A stretch of DNA of 64,000 nt from JACRAR01 sp041674385 (lineage in GTDB: Bacteria; Pseudomonadota; Gammaproteobacteria; Burkholderiales; Rhodocyclaceae). The notes under the pieces are model-generated. The model saw only the letters and a program-made list of their open reading frames with translations. It was not told where the DNA came from and searched no databases. Position numbers and translations under genes: made by a program. This document shows, piece after piece, positions 50,958-60,134 of the stretch. Position 1 is the stretch's first letter; every line of letters begins with the position of its first letter. The stretch is from assembly GCA_041674385.1 (NCBI GenBank), contig JBAYVU010000001.1, forward strand, positions 1-64,000, in the 5' to 3' direction.

Positions 50958-52073
50958 TTGAGGAAGCTTCGAAGCCGCTGGCTGGACAGACTCGTGCTCG
51001 TAGTGGCCATCGGCTTGATAGCCTGCTCGGCCTGGGCTGCCCGACCCGACCCGGTGCGCTTTGGCGCGAGCGTCGAGCAGGGCAATCTGGAGGCTGTCAA
51101 GGCATGGCTGGAAGAGGGTCTGGAAGCGGACTTCCCGGCCGACCGGATCGGCAGCGGTCTGATGATTGCGGCCTGGGAAGGCAACATCCCGATGATGGAA
51201 CTGTTCCTGAGTCATGGCGCGCAGATCAACCTGAGCAATCGTCATGACGAACAGGCGTTGCAGCTGGCCGCCTGGAGAGGACACCTGGAAGCGGTGCAAT
51301 GGCTGCTGGCGCACGGTGCGGTGGTCAATCGGCCTGGCCGCTGGAATGCGTTGCACTATGCGGCCTTCGCCGATCACTCGGAGATCGTGCGTTTGCTGCT
51401 GGCGCAGGGTGCCCAGATCGATGCGCGCGCACCGAACGGATCGACGGCGTTGATGATGACGGCGCGGGAAGGTCGCGAGGAACTCGCCCGTCAGCTGCTG
51501 GATGCCGGGGCCGATCCCAGGGCCACCAACGAAAGCGGCGATTCCGCGCTGACCTGGGCGATGCGCCATGAGCATTTCAGGATTGCCCAGATGGTGTCCA
51601 GCGCAGAGGAATTCGCCAGGGCCTCGCGGGCATCGCCGGAAAGTTTCGGCCCTCGCGTGCGCTCTCAGCCGGCGCCTTCGGAGATCGAGGAAATCCTGCG
51701 CCAGATACGCTTGGCGCAAGCCGCGGGGAAGCCCGTGGAGGCTTTGCGCAAGGCCATGTTCGAGGCCGTCGCGCGCTTCAAGAAGGACAGCCAGCAACTG
51801 GTTGTCGGCAAGGTTCGTCCCGCCAAACCGGCTCGACGGGGCAAGCCGCAAGCGCTGGTGATTACCGCCAAACGCGGCCAGGATCCGAAAACCGGCAGCG
51901 AACGCGCCGAACTGGTCTATGCCAAAGCTGCGGCAGAAACTTCACCCCAGCCGGGGGATGTCGCGGAAATCCTGGAAAAACTGGCCCAGGCACGGGCCGC
52001 GGGACGTCCGCAGGGCGACTTGCGCAAGGCGTTGTTCGAGGCAGTCGCTCGATTCAAGCAAGAGAGCCCGTAA
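50958..52073 (+). CDS. Periplasmic ankyrin-repeat protein, TTG start
   Basis: I start at TTG 50958 because GGAGG ends seven bases before it; a GTG six codons upstream has no such site. The 371-residue protein has a signal peptide (LVLVVAIGLIACSAWA) and about five ankyrin repeats (about residues 30-200; LMIAAWEGNIPMMELFLSHG, QLAAWRGHLEAVQWLLAHG, HYAAFADHSEIVRLLLAQG, MTAREGREELARQLLDAGA). The C-terminal part holds two copies of a ~38-residue helical unit with EIEEILRQIRLAQAAGKP / DVAEILEKLAQARAAGRP and KAMFEAVARFK / KALFEAVARFK. The role is unknown; it precedes the sensor-kinase operon by 49 bases. Confidence 0.8.
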   Translation: MRKLRSRWLDRLVLVVAIGLIACSAWAARPDPVRFGASVEQGNLEAVKAWLEEGLEADFPADRIGSGLMIAAWEGNIPMMELFLSHGAQINLSNRHDEQALQLAAWRGHLEAVQWLLAHGAVVNRPGRWNALHYAAFADHSEIVRLLLAQGAQIDARAPNGSTALMMTAREGREELARQLLDAGADPRATNESGDSALTWAMRHEHFRIAQMVSSAEEFARASRASPESFGPRVRSQPAPSEIEEILRQIRLAQAAGKPVEALRKAMFEAVARFKKDSQQLVVGKVRPAKPARRGKPQALVITAKRGQDPKTGSERAELVYAKAAAETSPQPGDVAEILEKLAQARAAGRPQGDLRKALFEAVARFKQESP

Positions 52074-52122
52074 ATGATCCCCACCCTCAAACCCGGTTTC
52101 CGACTGATATGGAATTGACCCA

Positions 52123-55100
52123 ATGTTGAAGCGAATGAAGATTGTGGATCGGCTGCGGTTTGGATTTGCGCTGATATTGCTTGGGGCCCTGATTATGGGC
52201 GCGCTGGGGCTGCGCAGCATCGTTCATGTTTCCGAGCTGACCGCGGATATTTTCCGTCATCCATTTGCCGTGTCGGTAGCCGCTTTGGAAGTCAGGTCGG
52301 ATGTCCTGGACGCGCAAAGAACCATGGCGCAAATGGTCAATAGGGTAAATAGCGCCAATCAGTCGGAGCCGCGCCAGTTGCAGCGGAAATTGAACGAACA
52401 AAGAATCCGGGTGGGCAGGAACTTGACGCTGATCCGCGAACGATTTTTGGGCAACCCATCCGAGGTGGAGCAGATCGACAAGGCGTTAGCCGACTGGTAT
52501 GCCTCCAGCGACGCGACCCTGGCCCTTGCGCGGGAAGGGAGCCGCAGCGAGGCGATCGCGCTGAACAGGGAACGCGATGCCTTGCTGGTTGAAAACGTCT
52601 TGAAGGAAATCGGCGATGTGTCAAGTTTCGCCGCCGGTAAAGCAAACGCTTTCCAGCAGGCCGCGGAGGATGAAAAACGCGTGGCGATCGGGACGCTTTC
52701 CCTCATGCTGATGTTGATCGTCGCCGGCAGTGTTTTGTTGACCTCGCTGATCACCCGCAGCGTCAAGCAGTCGCTGAAATTTCTGGTGGCCGAGGTGAAG
52801 GAGTTGATTGCCGGCAGCGACGAAAAAGTGCGCGAAGCGGAAGCCATCGGAGAGGGAAACCTGAACCAGGAAATTGTTCTGTTTCAACCCTTGAAGGTGG
52901 ATGCCGACAGTTTGCCCAAGGACGAGATCGGCGTGTTGGTCAATGCCGCGGTCAGACTCAGCGAAGTGCAATTCGCCTTGGATAAGGCCCTGCGGAAAAT
53001 GGCCGAGTCGCTACGTGCCGCCAGGGACAAGGAGCGGGATCGCGACTGGCTGAAAAGCGGGCGCAACGAACTGTATGCCCTGATGCGGGAAGACCAGGGC
53101 ATGGCCGAAATGGCGGACAAGGTGCTGAAGTTCCTGGCGGAGTACCTGAATGCCGGCGTGGGTGCCCTGTATCTGTTCGATGACAGCGCGGTCAAACTGA
53201 CGCTCACCGCCACCTACGCCATCACCAAGGATATGCCTATCGGCGATCAGTTTCGCTTGGGCGAGGGCTTGATAGGACAGGCCGCGCGGGAGCAGAAAGT
53301 CATCTGCCTCTCCCATGTGCCGCCGGACTATCTCCAGATCGGCTCCGCCTTGGGACGATCGGTGCCGAAGGTCGTTGCGGCTGTCCCGCTGCTGCATGGC
53401 AACCGCCTGATTGGCGCGATCGAGATCGGCACCTTCAGCGAATTCAGCGAGATCCAAACGAGATTCCTGGAACTGGCGCGGGAAGCCATCGGCATCGGAC
53501 TCGACGCCAACCTTTCGCACCAGCGCATGGCCGAACTGCTCGAAGAAACCCAGCAGCAGGCCGAGGAACTGCAGGTGCAACAGGAGGAACTCCAGCAGAG
53601 CAACGAGGAACTGGAGGAACGGTCGCAATTGCTGGAACAGCAGCGCGAGAATATCCGCATCAAGAACCACGAGATCGAGGCCGCGAGCGAGAAACTGCGG
53701 GAAAAGGCGACCGAACTCGAACGAGTCAGCACCTACAAGTCGGAATTCCTCGCCAACATGTCGCACGAACTCCGCACGCCGCTCAACAGCCTGATGATAC
53801 TTTCCAGCCTGTTGATGCAAAACAAGGAAGGCAACCTCAGCGGCAAACAGGTCGAATATGCCGCCACCATTCATGGCGCAGGCACCGATCTGCTCAATCT
53901 GATCAATGACATTCTCGACCTCTCCAAAGTCGAGGCCGGCCAGATGCGTTTCCATTTTGCCGCGCTGCCGGTTGCCAATCTGCATACGGCCATGCGTGCC
54001 ACGTTCGAACTCCAAGCGGAGCAGAAAGGGCTGACTTTCCAGGTCGTTGTCGATGCGGGCGTGCCGGCGATATTCCAGAGCGACGAGCTGCGCATCCAGC
54101 AGATACTGAAAAATCTGCTCTCGAATGCGCTGAAATTCACGGATAAAGGACAGGTGACCCTGCGCATCTTCTGTCCCGGCGGCGAGGAAAACCCCTTGCC
54201 GGTGCCGTCGATCGCCTTTGCCGTCAGGGATACCGGCATCGGCATTTCTCCGGCCCAGCAGCAATTGGTGTTCAACGCCTTCCAGCAGGCGGACGGTTCC
54301 ATCAGCCGCAAATTCGGCGGAACCGGGTTGGGACTCTCGATTTCGCTGCAATTTGCCCACAGAATGAATGGCGACATCCATCTCAGCAGCCAGGAAGGCC
54401 AGGGCAGCGAATTCACCCTGTATCTTCCGCTGCAAGGAACGGCCAGCGATATGCAGGAAAATCCCCCGGCCGCCGTGCGAACGCTTCACACCACGCCTTT
54501 CCGTTCCGGCCACACGCAGTCCTCGAACCCGCCTGACCAGGAAGAGGTTTCAGCCTTTGCGGCGCCCTTGCCGGACGATCGCGAGCAATTGAAGCCAGGG
54601 GACAAATGCATACTGATCATCGAGGACGACTTGAACTATGCCCAAATACTCCTGGAAATAGTCAGGGAGCGCGGGTTTGCCGCCCTGGTGGCGGCGGACG
54701 GCGAAAGCGGCCTGGCCCTGGCCGGCCATTATGTGCCGAGCGCCATCGTGCTCGACGTGATGCTTCCCCACATCGATGGCTGGGGCGTGATGCGCAGCCT
54801 CAAGGACCATCCTCTCACCCGGCACATCCCGGTGCATTTCATCACTTGCCTGGAGGATAGGCAAAAAGCCATGGCGATGGGTGCCATCGGCTTCGTCACC
54901 AAACCCGTCAGCATCGAGCAATTGAACCAGGTCTTCCGGTCGATCGAAGAGATCATGGAAAAGTCCTCCAAAAAACTGCTGATCGTCGAGGACAATTCCG
55001 ATGAAGCCAAGAGCATGGTCGCTCTGCTGGAGGAAGGGGACGTCGAAATCAGCGTGGTGGCGAGCGGCCAAGAGGCCATCCAACTACTGGCGGCAGAGCC

Positions 55101-55779
55101 GTTCGATTGCATGATTCTCGATCTGGGCTTGTCCGACATGTCCGGTTTCGACCTGCTCGAATATATCCAGAAGATGGACGGAGTCCGGCGGATTCCGGTC
55201 ATCATCCATTCCGGCCGGGAACTGACTCGCGAGGATGAACGGAAGCTGCGGCGCTTTGCCGAAAGCATCATCATCGAGGGCGCCAAGAGCCCGGAACGGC
55301 TGCTCAATGAAGTCTCGCTGTTCCTCCATCTGGTGGAGAGCAATCTCCACCCCAGCAAGCAGCGCATGATACGTACCGCCCTCGACAAGGAGGCGATGCT
55401 GGAAGGACGCAAGGTGCTGCTGGTGGACGACGACATGCGCAATATTTTTTCCCTGAGCAGCGTCCTGGCCGAGAAGAACATGACGGTGATCGAGGCAGAG
55501 AACGGCCGGGAGGCGCTCTCCCGGCTTGAGGAGCATCATGACATGAGCATTGTCCTGATGGACATCATGATGCCGGAGATGGACGGCTATACCGCCATCC
55601 GGGAGATCCGCAAGGATCCCCGTTTCGAGAACCTGCCGATCATCGCCATGACGGCCAAGGCATTGAAGGGCGATCAGGAAAAGTGCCTGGCAGCCGGCGC
55701 GAGCGACTACATCGCCAAGCCCATCGAGATCGACAAACTGTTTTCCCTGATTCGTGTCTGGATGTTCCAGCAGCTTTGA
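52123..55779 (+). CDS. Hybrid sensor histidine kinase with GAF and three receiver domains
   Basis: The 1218-residue protein has TM1 (about 13-34), a helical periplasmic sensor, TM2 (about 188-210), HAMP, a GAF domain (about 320-465; FLAEYLNAGVGALYLFD), a long coiled coil (about 475-545), HisKA with His in FLANMSHELRTPL, an HATPase domain (NLLSNALKFTDKG, RDTGIGIS, GGTGLGLS) and three receivers: Asp in VLDVMLP, in ILDLGLSDM and in LMDIMMPEMDG. The third receiver is a likely output for the phosphorelay. cheR overlaps its stop codon (TGATG), then CheB and a GGDEF/EAL protein follow. Confidence 0.92.
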   Translation: MLKRMKIVDRLRFGFALILLGALIMGALGLRSIVHVSELTADIFRHPFAVSVAALEVRSDVLDAQRTMAQMVNRVNSANQSEPRQLQRKLNEQRIRVGRNLTLIRERFLGNPSEVEQIDKALADWYASSDATLALAREGSRSEAIALNRERDALLVENVLKEIGDVSSFAAGKANAFQQAAEDEKRVAIGTLSLMLMLIVAGSVLLTSLITRSVKQSLKFLVAEVKELIAGSDEKVREAEAIGEGNLNQEIVLFQPLKVDADSLPKDEIGVLVNAAVRLSEVQFALDKALRKMAESLRAARDKERDRDWLKSGRNELYALMREDQGMAEMADKVLKFLAEYLNAGVGALYLFDDSAVKLTLTATYAITKDMPIGDQFRLGEGLIGQAAREQKVICLSHVPPDYLQIGSALGRSVPKVVAAVPLLHGNRLIGAIEIGTFSEFSEIQTRFLELAREAIGIGLDANLSHQRMAELLEETQQQAEELQVQQEELQQSNEELEERSQLLEQQRENIRIKNHEIEAASEKLREKATELERVSTYKSEFLANMSHELRTPLNSLMILSSLLMQNKEGNLSGKQVEYAATIHGAGTDLLNLINDILDLSKVEAGQMRFHFAALPVANLHTAMRATFELQAEQKGLTFQVVVDAGVPAIFQSDELRIQQILKNLLSNALKFTDKGQVTLRIFCPGGEENPLPVPSIAFAVRDTGIGISPAQQQLVFNAFQQADGSISRKFGGTGLGLSISLQFAHRMNGDIHLSSQEGQGSEFTLYLPLQGTASDMQENPPAAVRTLHTTPFRSGHTQSSNPPDQEEVSAFAAPLPDDREQLKPGDKCILIIEDDLNYAQILLEIVRERGFAALVAADGESGLALAGHYVPSAIVLDVMLPHIDGWGVMRSLKDHPLTRHIPVHFITCLEDRQKAMAMGAIGFVTKPVSIEQLNQVFRSIEEIMEKSSKKLLIVEDNSDEAKSMVALLEEGDVEISVVASGQEAIQLLAAEPFDCMILDLGLSDMSGFDLLEYIQKMDGVRRIPVIIHSGRELTREDERKLRRFAESIIIEGAKSPERLLNEVSLFLHLVESNLHPSKQRMIRTALDKEAMLEGRKVLLVDDDMRNIFSLSSVLAEKNMTVIEAENGREALSRLEEHHDMSIVLMDIMMPEMDGYTAIREIRKDPRFENLPIIAMTAKALKGDQEKCLAAGASDYIAKPIEIDKLFSLIRVWMFQQL

Positions 55780-56606
55780 TGAAACCCGCGAAGCTTGAAG
55801 ATGTCGAGATCGACCTCCTGCTGAAGGGAATTCACCAGATTTACGGCTACGACTTCCGGGAGTATGCGGATGCCTCGATCAAGCGCCGGCTGACCCACTG
55901 GCTGTCCGTATCGGAATTCGACACTTATTCCCAGGCCCAGTCCCGTCTGCTGCGCGACCCCGATCTCTTCGTGTCCCTGCTCAGAGGCATTACCGTCAAC
56001 GTCACCGAAATGTTCCGCGACCCGGCTTTTTTCAAGGCGCTGCGGGAACAAGTCGTGCCTTTCCTGAAGACATATCCGTTTGTGAAAATCTGGCATGCAG
56101 GCTGCGCGACTGGCGAGGAAGCCTATTCCATGGCGATATTGCTGAACGAGGAAGGGATGGCGGGGCGCTATCGGATTTATGCCACGGACATAGACGAGGC
56201 GGTGCTGCAAAAGGCGTCCGACGGCGTGATGTCGCTTTCGGAAATGCAGAAGTTCACGCGCAACTACCAGAAGAGCGGCGGGACTTCCACCTTTGCCGAT
56301 TACTATACCGCCCGCTACGATCATGCCATCTTGTCTTCATCCTTGAAAAAGAACATTATTTTTTCTCCGCACAATTTGATGGCAGATGCCGAATTCGGGG
56401 AAATGAATATGATATTGTGTCGGAACGTAATGATCTATTTCAAGCCCGGCCTCAAGGAGCGCTGTCTCCGTCTGTTCGACAGCAGCCTGATAGCAGGCGG
56501 TTTTCTTTGCCTGGGCCTGAAGGAAGTCGTGGAAAAGAAGAAATGGTCGCAGACCTACGAGGAGATGGTTCCTGCCATGCGTATTTACAGAAAACGCTAT
56601 GGCTAG
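55779..56606 (+). CDS. CheR-type protein-glutamate methyltransferase
   Basis: Started at ATG 55779, which overlaps the hybrid-kinase stop. The 275-residue protein has the CheR N-terminal helical domain (IYGYDFREYADASIKRRL, VTEMFRDPAFF) and the SAM-binding domain (IWHAGCATGEEAYSMAI, IYATDIDEAVL, ILCRNVMIYF). It would methylate Glu residues in a chemoreceptor or a receptor-like module. No receptor gene is in the operon. Confidence 0.93.
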   Translation: MKPAKLEDVEIDLLLKGIHQIYGYDFREYADASIKRRLTHWLSVSEFDTYSQAQSRLLRDPDLFVSLLRGITVNVTEMFRDPAFFKALREQVVPFLKTYPFVKIWHAGCATGEEAYSMAILLNEEGMAGRYRIYATDIDEAVLQKASDGVMSLSEMQKFTRNYQKSGGTSTFADYYTARYDHAILSSSLKKNIIFSPHNLMADAEFGEMNMILCRNVMIYFKPGLKERCLRLFDSSLIAGGFLCLGLKEVVEKKKWSQTYEEMVPAMRIYRKRYG

Positions 56607-57258
56607 GGCGCGTTTTCCTGTCGATCCGCACGCGGCTCAAATGACAACACGCCTGGGACAGAGACGCTTCCAGGCCGTGGTCGTCGGTGTCTCCACCGGC
56701 GGGATGCAGGCGCTCAAGTTGCTGCTCGGCCAATTGCCTGCCGATTTTCCTCTTCCCCTCGTCATCGTGCAGCATATCAATCCCGAGTCCGATGACAGCC
56801 TGGCCAGGCTGCTCGACGAACTTTGCGGCATCCGCGTCAAGGAAGCTGACGATCAGGAACAAATTCTGCCGGGCACGGCGTACCTCGCGCCTCCCAACTA
56901 CCATCTGCTGTTGGAGCAGGGGGGCCGGCTGGCGCTTTCTGCCGATCCCCCGGTGAGCTTTGCCCGTCCGTCGGTCGATGTGCTATTCGAAACGGCTGCC
57001 GAAGCCTATGGACCGGAACTGGTCGGCGTGGTGCTGACCGGGGCCAATTGCGATGGCAGCCGAGGTTTGAAGACGCTCAAAGCGATGGGCGGCATGGCTA
57101 TCGTGCAAGACCCGGCCGATGCCGAGGCCCCGCAGATGCCCAGTTCGGCGCTGGCGGCAACCGTCGTGGATCATGTGCTGTCGCTGGCGGATATCGCCAG
57201 CCAACTGGTCCGGTTGGCGACGCCGGCGCCGCAACACGGAAACCGGTATGCAGCCTGA
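56599..57258 (+). CDS. CheB-type methylesterase domain protein, no receiver domain
   Basis: The 219-residue protein contains only the CheB catalytic domain: Ser in GVSTGGMQAL, His in VIVQHINPES and Asp in LTGANCDGSRG form the expected catalytic triad. The receiver domain that normally regulates CheB is missing. It overlaps the cheR stop by eight bases and the downstream GGDEF/EAL gene by 11. Confidence 0.88.
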   Translation: MARARFPVDPHAAQMTTRLGQRRFQAVVVGVSTGGMQALKLLLGQLPADFPLPLVIVQHINPESDDSLARLLDELCGIRVKEADDQEQILPGTAYLAPPNYHLLLEQGGRLALSADPPVSFARPSVDVLFETAAEAYGPELVGVVLTGANCDGSRGLKTLKAMGGMAIVQDPADAEAPQMPSSALAATVVDHVLSLADIASQLVRLATPAPQHGNRYAA

Positions 57259-59761
57259 AAAAGTCGCTCTGCTGCTGGTCGACGACTACCCTGAGAATCT
57301 GGTGGCGCTGGAAGCCGTTCTCGGCAACCCGGACGTTGAACTGGTGAAAGCCACCTCGGGAAACGATGCCCTGCGGCATACCCTGAAGCGGGATTTTGCC
57401 TTGGTGCTGCTGGACGTGCAGATGCCGGATATCGACGGATTCGAGACGGCGGAATTGATGCGCTCCAACCCCAAGACGCGGCACCTCCCGATTATTTTCG
57501 TGACCGCCGGGATGAAGGATATCCAGCTTCAGTTCAAGGGCTATGAAATGGGGGCGGTGGATTACCTGATCAAGCCTTTCGAGCCGCACATCCTGCAAAG
57601 CAAGGTCAAGGTTTTCTGCGATCTGTACCGGCAACGACGTCAACTCGAAGCCAACCAGCTATTGCTGGAATCGAAAATCAGGGAGCGGGTTTCCCAACTC
57701 AGGGAAAGCGAGGAGCGCTTTCGCATGCTGGCCATGCATGCCCCGATGGGCATCTACCAGACCGACGCCAAGGGTAATTGCGTTTTCGTGAATCGCCGCT
57801 GGTGCGAGATGGCCGGACTTTCTCCCGAACAAGCGACCGGGCAGGGATGGATGCAGGCACTGCATCCGGAGGATAAGCACTTGATCGTCGCGACCTGGCA
57901 GGAAGCGGGATCGTCAACGCGCGAATGGTCGTTGGACTACCGTGTCCTCAGGCCCGACGGAAAATTCACCTGGGTCAATGGCAATGCCGTCCCGTTGCGC
58001 AACGAGCATGGCGAGGTCACGGGATATCTGGGAAACAATCTGGACATCACGGCACGCAAACACGCCGAAGACTCCATGCGGCTCGCTTCCCTGGTGTATC
58101 AAAACAGCAGCGAAGGGATGCTGGTTTGCGATGCCGGCGGCACCATCATCACCGTCAACCCCGCGTTTACCCAGCTGACCGGCTACAGGCCGGACGAAGT
58201 CATCGGCAAGAACCCGCGCATTCTAAAATCCGGCCTGCATGACCAGGCGTTCTACCAGGCCATGTGGCAGGCAATCGTCGCCACCGGCCACTGGCAAGGG
58301 GAGATATGGAATCGGCACAAGAGCGGGGAGATCTTCGCCGAATTGCTCACCATCAACACCATCAGAGGCGAAGATGGTTCGGCGCACCGGCTGGTGGCGC
58401 TGTTTTCCGACATCACCAAGAAAAAGCAATCCGACGAACTGATCTGGCAGCAAGCGAATTTCGATGCGTTGACCGGCCTGCCCAACCGTCGCATGTTCCT
58501 CGACCGCCTCGGGCAGGATATCAAGAAGACCGACCGCACGGGCCTGCAACTGGCCTTGATTTTCCTCGACCTCGACCATTTCAAGGACGTCAACGACACC
58601 CTCGGCCATGACTTGGGAGACATTCTGCTCAAGGAGGCAGCGCAGCGCATGATCGGTTGCGTCCGCGAAACTGATACCGTGGCGCGCCTGGGCGGAGATG
58701 AATTCACCGTCATTCTGGGAGAACTGGACGAACCCCATAGCGCGGAACCTGTCGCGCAGAAAATCCTGCATAAACTTGCCGAACCCTTTCAGCTGGGCAG
58801 CGAAATCGTCTATATCTCGGCCAGCATCGGCATCACGTTCTATCCCGAAGATGCCGATGGAATCGATGGCCTGCTGAAGAACGCCGACCAGGCCATGTAC
58901 GCCACCAAGGACCAGGGGCGCAATCGCATCAGCTATTTCACCCCCTTGATGCAAGAAACCGCCCGCACCCGGATGCGGCTGACCAACGATTTGCGCAGTG
59001 CCCTGGCAGGCAACCAGCTCCGCGTGTATTACCAGCCGATCGTGGAGCTGGCGACCGGCTCCCTGCATAAGGCGGAAGCGCTGCTGCGCTGGCAGCATCC
59101 GGAACGCGGCCTGATCGGTCCGGCCGAATTCATTCCGATTGCCGAGACCACCGGCATGATCATCGATATCGGCAATTGGGTGTTCCGCGAAGCGGCGCAG
59201 CAGGCCGCGCGCTGGCGGGCCATGCACCACGAGTCGTTCCAGATCAGCATCAACAAGTCGCCGGTGCAGTTCCACAATATGGAGAACTCGCGCCATTTGT
59301 GGCGCAGTCATATGCAAGACTTCGCCCTGCCCGGGCAAGGCATCGTGGTGGAGATCACCGAGAGCTTGCTGTTGGATGCCAGCAGCGCCGTGACCGACAA
59401 ATTGCACGAGTTCCGCGATGCGGGGATCCAGGTCTCCCTCGACGATTTCGGCACCGGCTACTCGTCGCTTTCCTATCTGCAGCAGTTCGATATCGACTTT
59501 CTCAAGATCGACCAGTCGTTCGTGCGGAACCTGGCGCCAGGCAATAAAAACATGGCGTTGTGCCAAGCCATTATCGCCATGGCGCACAAACTGGGCCTCC
59601 AGGTGATCGCGGAAGGAGTGGAGACGGAGGAGCAAAACCGGCTGTTGAAGGCGGCCAGCTGCGACTATGCTCAAGGATTCCTTTACTCCCGCCCCGTGCC
59701 GCCGGACGATTTCGAGTCTCTGCTTGGGGCGCAGGTTGCGCAAACGGCTTTGCGCGCCTGA
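57248..59761 (+). CDS. REC-PAS-PAS-GGDEF-EAL cyclic-di-GMP signalling protein
   Basis: Started at MQPEKVALLLVDDYPENLVA (837 residues), overlapping the CheB gene. Domains in order: receiver (1-125, phospho-Asp in LLDVQMPDIDG), coiled coil, two PAS domains (about 155-275 and 280-400), GGDEF (about 405-565, motif RLGGDEF, intact) and EAL (about 580-830, EALLRW, DDFGTGYSSL and KIDQSF present). Both catalytic domains look intact, so it could make and break c-di-GMP under control of the upstream hybrid kinase. Confidence 0.93.
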   Translation: MQPEKVALLLVDDYPENLVALEAVLGNPDVELVKATSGNDALRHTLKRDFALVLLDVQMPDIDGFETAELMRSNPKTRHLPIIFVTAGMKDIQLQFKGYEMGAVDYLIKPFEPHILQSKVKVFCDLYRQRRQLEANQLLLESKIRERVSQLRESEERFRMLAMHAPMGIYQTDAKGNCVFVNRRWCEMAGLSPEQATGQGWMQALHPEDKHLIVATWQEAGSSTREWSLDYRVLRPDGKFTWVNGNAVPLRNEHGEVTGYLGNNLDITARKHAEDSMRLASLVYQNSSEGMLVCDAGGTIITVNPAFTQLTGYRPDEVIGKNPRILKSGLHDQAFYQAMWQAIVATGHWQGEIWNRHKSGEIFAELLTINTIRGEDGSAHRLVALFSDITKKKQSDELIWQQANFDALTGLPNRRMFLDRLGQDIKKTDRTGLQLALIFLDLDHFKDVNDTLGHDLGDILLKEAAQRMIGCVRETDTVARLGGDEFTVILGELDEPHSAEPVAQKILHKLAEPFQLGSEIVYISASIGITFYPEDADGIDGLLKNADQAMYATKDQGRNRISYFTPLMQETARTRMRLTNDLRSALAGNQLRVYYQPIVELATGSLHKAEALLRWQHPERGLIGPAEFIPIAETTGMIIDIGNWVFREAAQQAARWRAMHHESFQISINKSPVQFHNMENSRHLWRSHMQDFALPGQGIVVEITESLLLDASSAVTDKLHEFRDAGIQVSLDDFGTGYSSLSYLQQFDIDFLKIDQSFVRNLAPGNKNMALCQAIIAMAHKLGLQVIAEGVETEEQNRLLKAASCDYAQGFLYSRPVPPDDFESLLGAQVAQTALRA

Positions 59762-59772
59762 CTTGGTTTGTC

Positions 59773-59818
59773 TTGACTATAGTACTAACGCGGACTAATA
59801 TAGTTCTAACTGGAACTA
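59773..59818 (+). promoter_or_regulatory. Sigma-70 promoter with two tandem palindromic operators (CDGSH gene)
   Basis: -35 TTGACT (59773-59778), 17-base spacer, -10 TAATAT (59796-59801). Two 18-base near-palindromes, TAGTACTAACGCGGACTA (59780-59797) and TAGTTCTAACTGGAACTA (59801-59818), share 14 of 18 bases and start exactly 21 bases apart, two helical turns. They cover the spacer, the -10 and the transcription start, as a repressor would. Confidence 0.75.
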
Positions 59819-59872
59819 TCAACCGGTTCCGGATCGGGAGATTTATTTCGCACTGTCAAGAGAGAGGTCAAT

Positions 59873-60112
59873 ATGAACAAACCGCAAATCGCCGCAAAAG
59901 CGCCCATCGCCGTTGAAGTCGAGAAAGGCAAGGATTACTACTGGTGCGCTTGTGGTCAGAGCAAGCTTCAGCCATTCTGCGACGGCAGCCATAAGGGCAG
60001 CGAGTTCGCCCCGGTGAAATTCACCGCGGAAGACAGCGAGACCGTTTATTTCTGCGTCTGCAAGCAGAGCAAGAACGGCGTGTTCTGCGACGGTAGCCAC
60101 AAGGCGCTTTAG
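59873..60112 (+). CDS. Double CDGSH iron-sulfur protein
   Basis: The 79-residue protein has two CDGSH (mitoNEET-type) 2Fe-2S motifs: CACGQSKLQPFCDGSH and CVCKQSKNGVFCDGSH, each with the C-x-C-x(n)-C-x3-H ligands. It is cytoplasmic. Family members are redox-sensitive cluster carriers. GAGAGAGG lies upstream, and a strong repressible promoter precedes it. nudC follows after 22 bases. Confidence 0.93.
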   Translation: MNKPQIAAKAPIAVEVEKGKDYYWCACGQSKLQPFCDGSHKGSEFAPVKFTAEDSETVYFCVCKQSKNGVFCDGSHKAL

Positions 60113-60134
60113 TTCGGTTTTGCCGGCACCAGCG

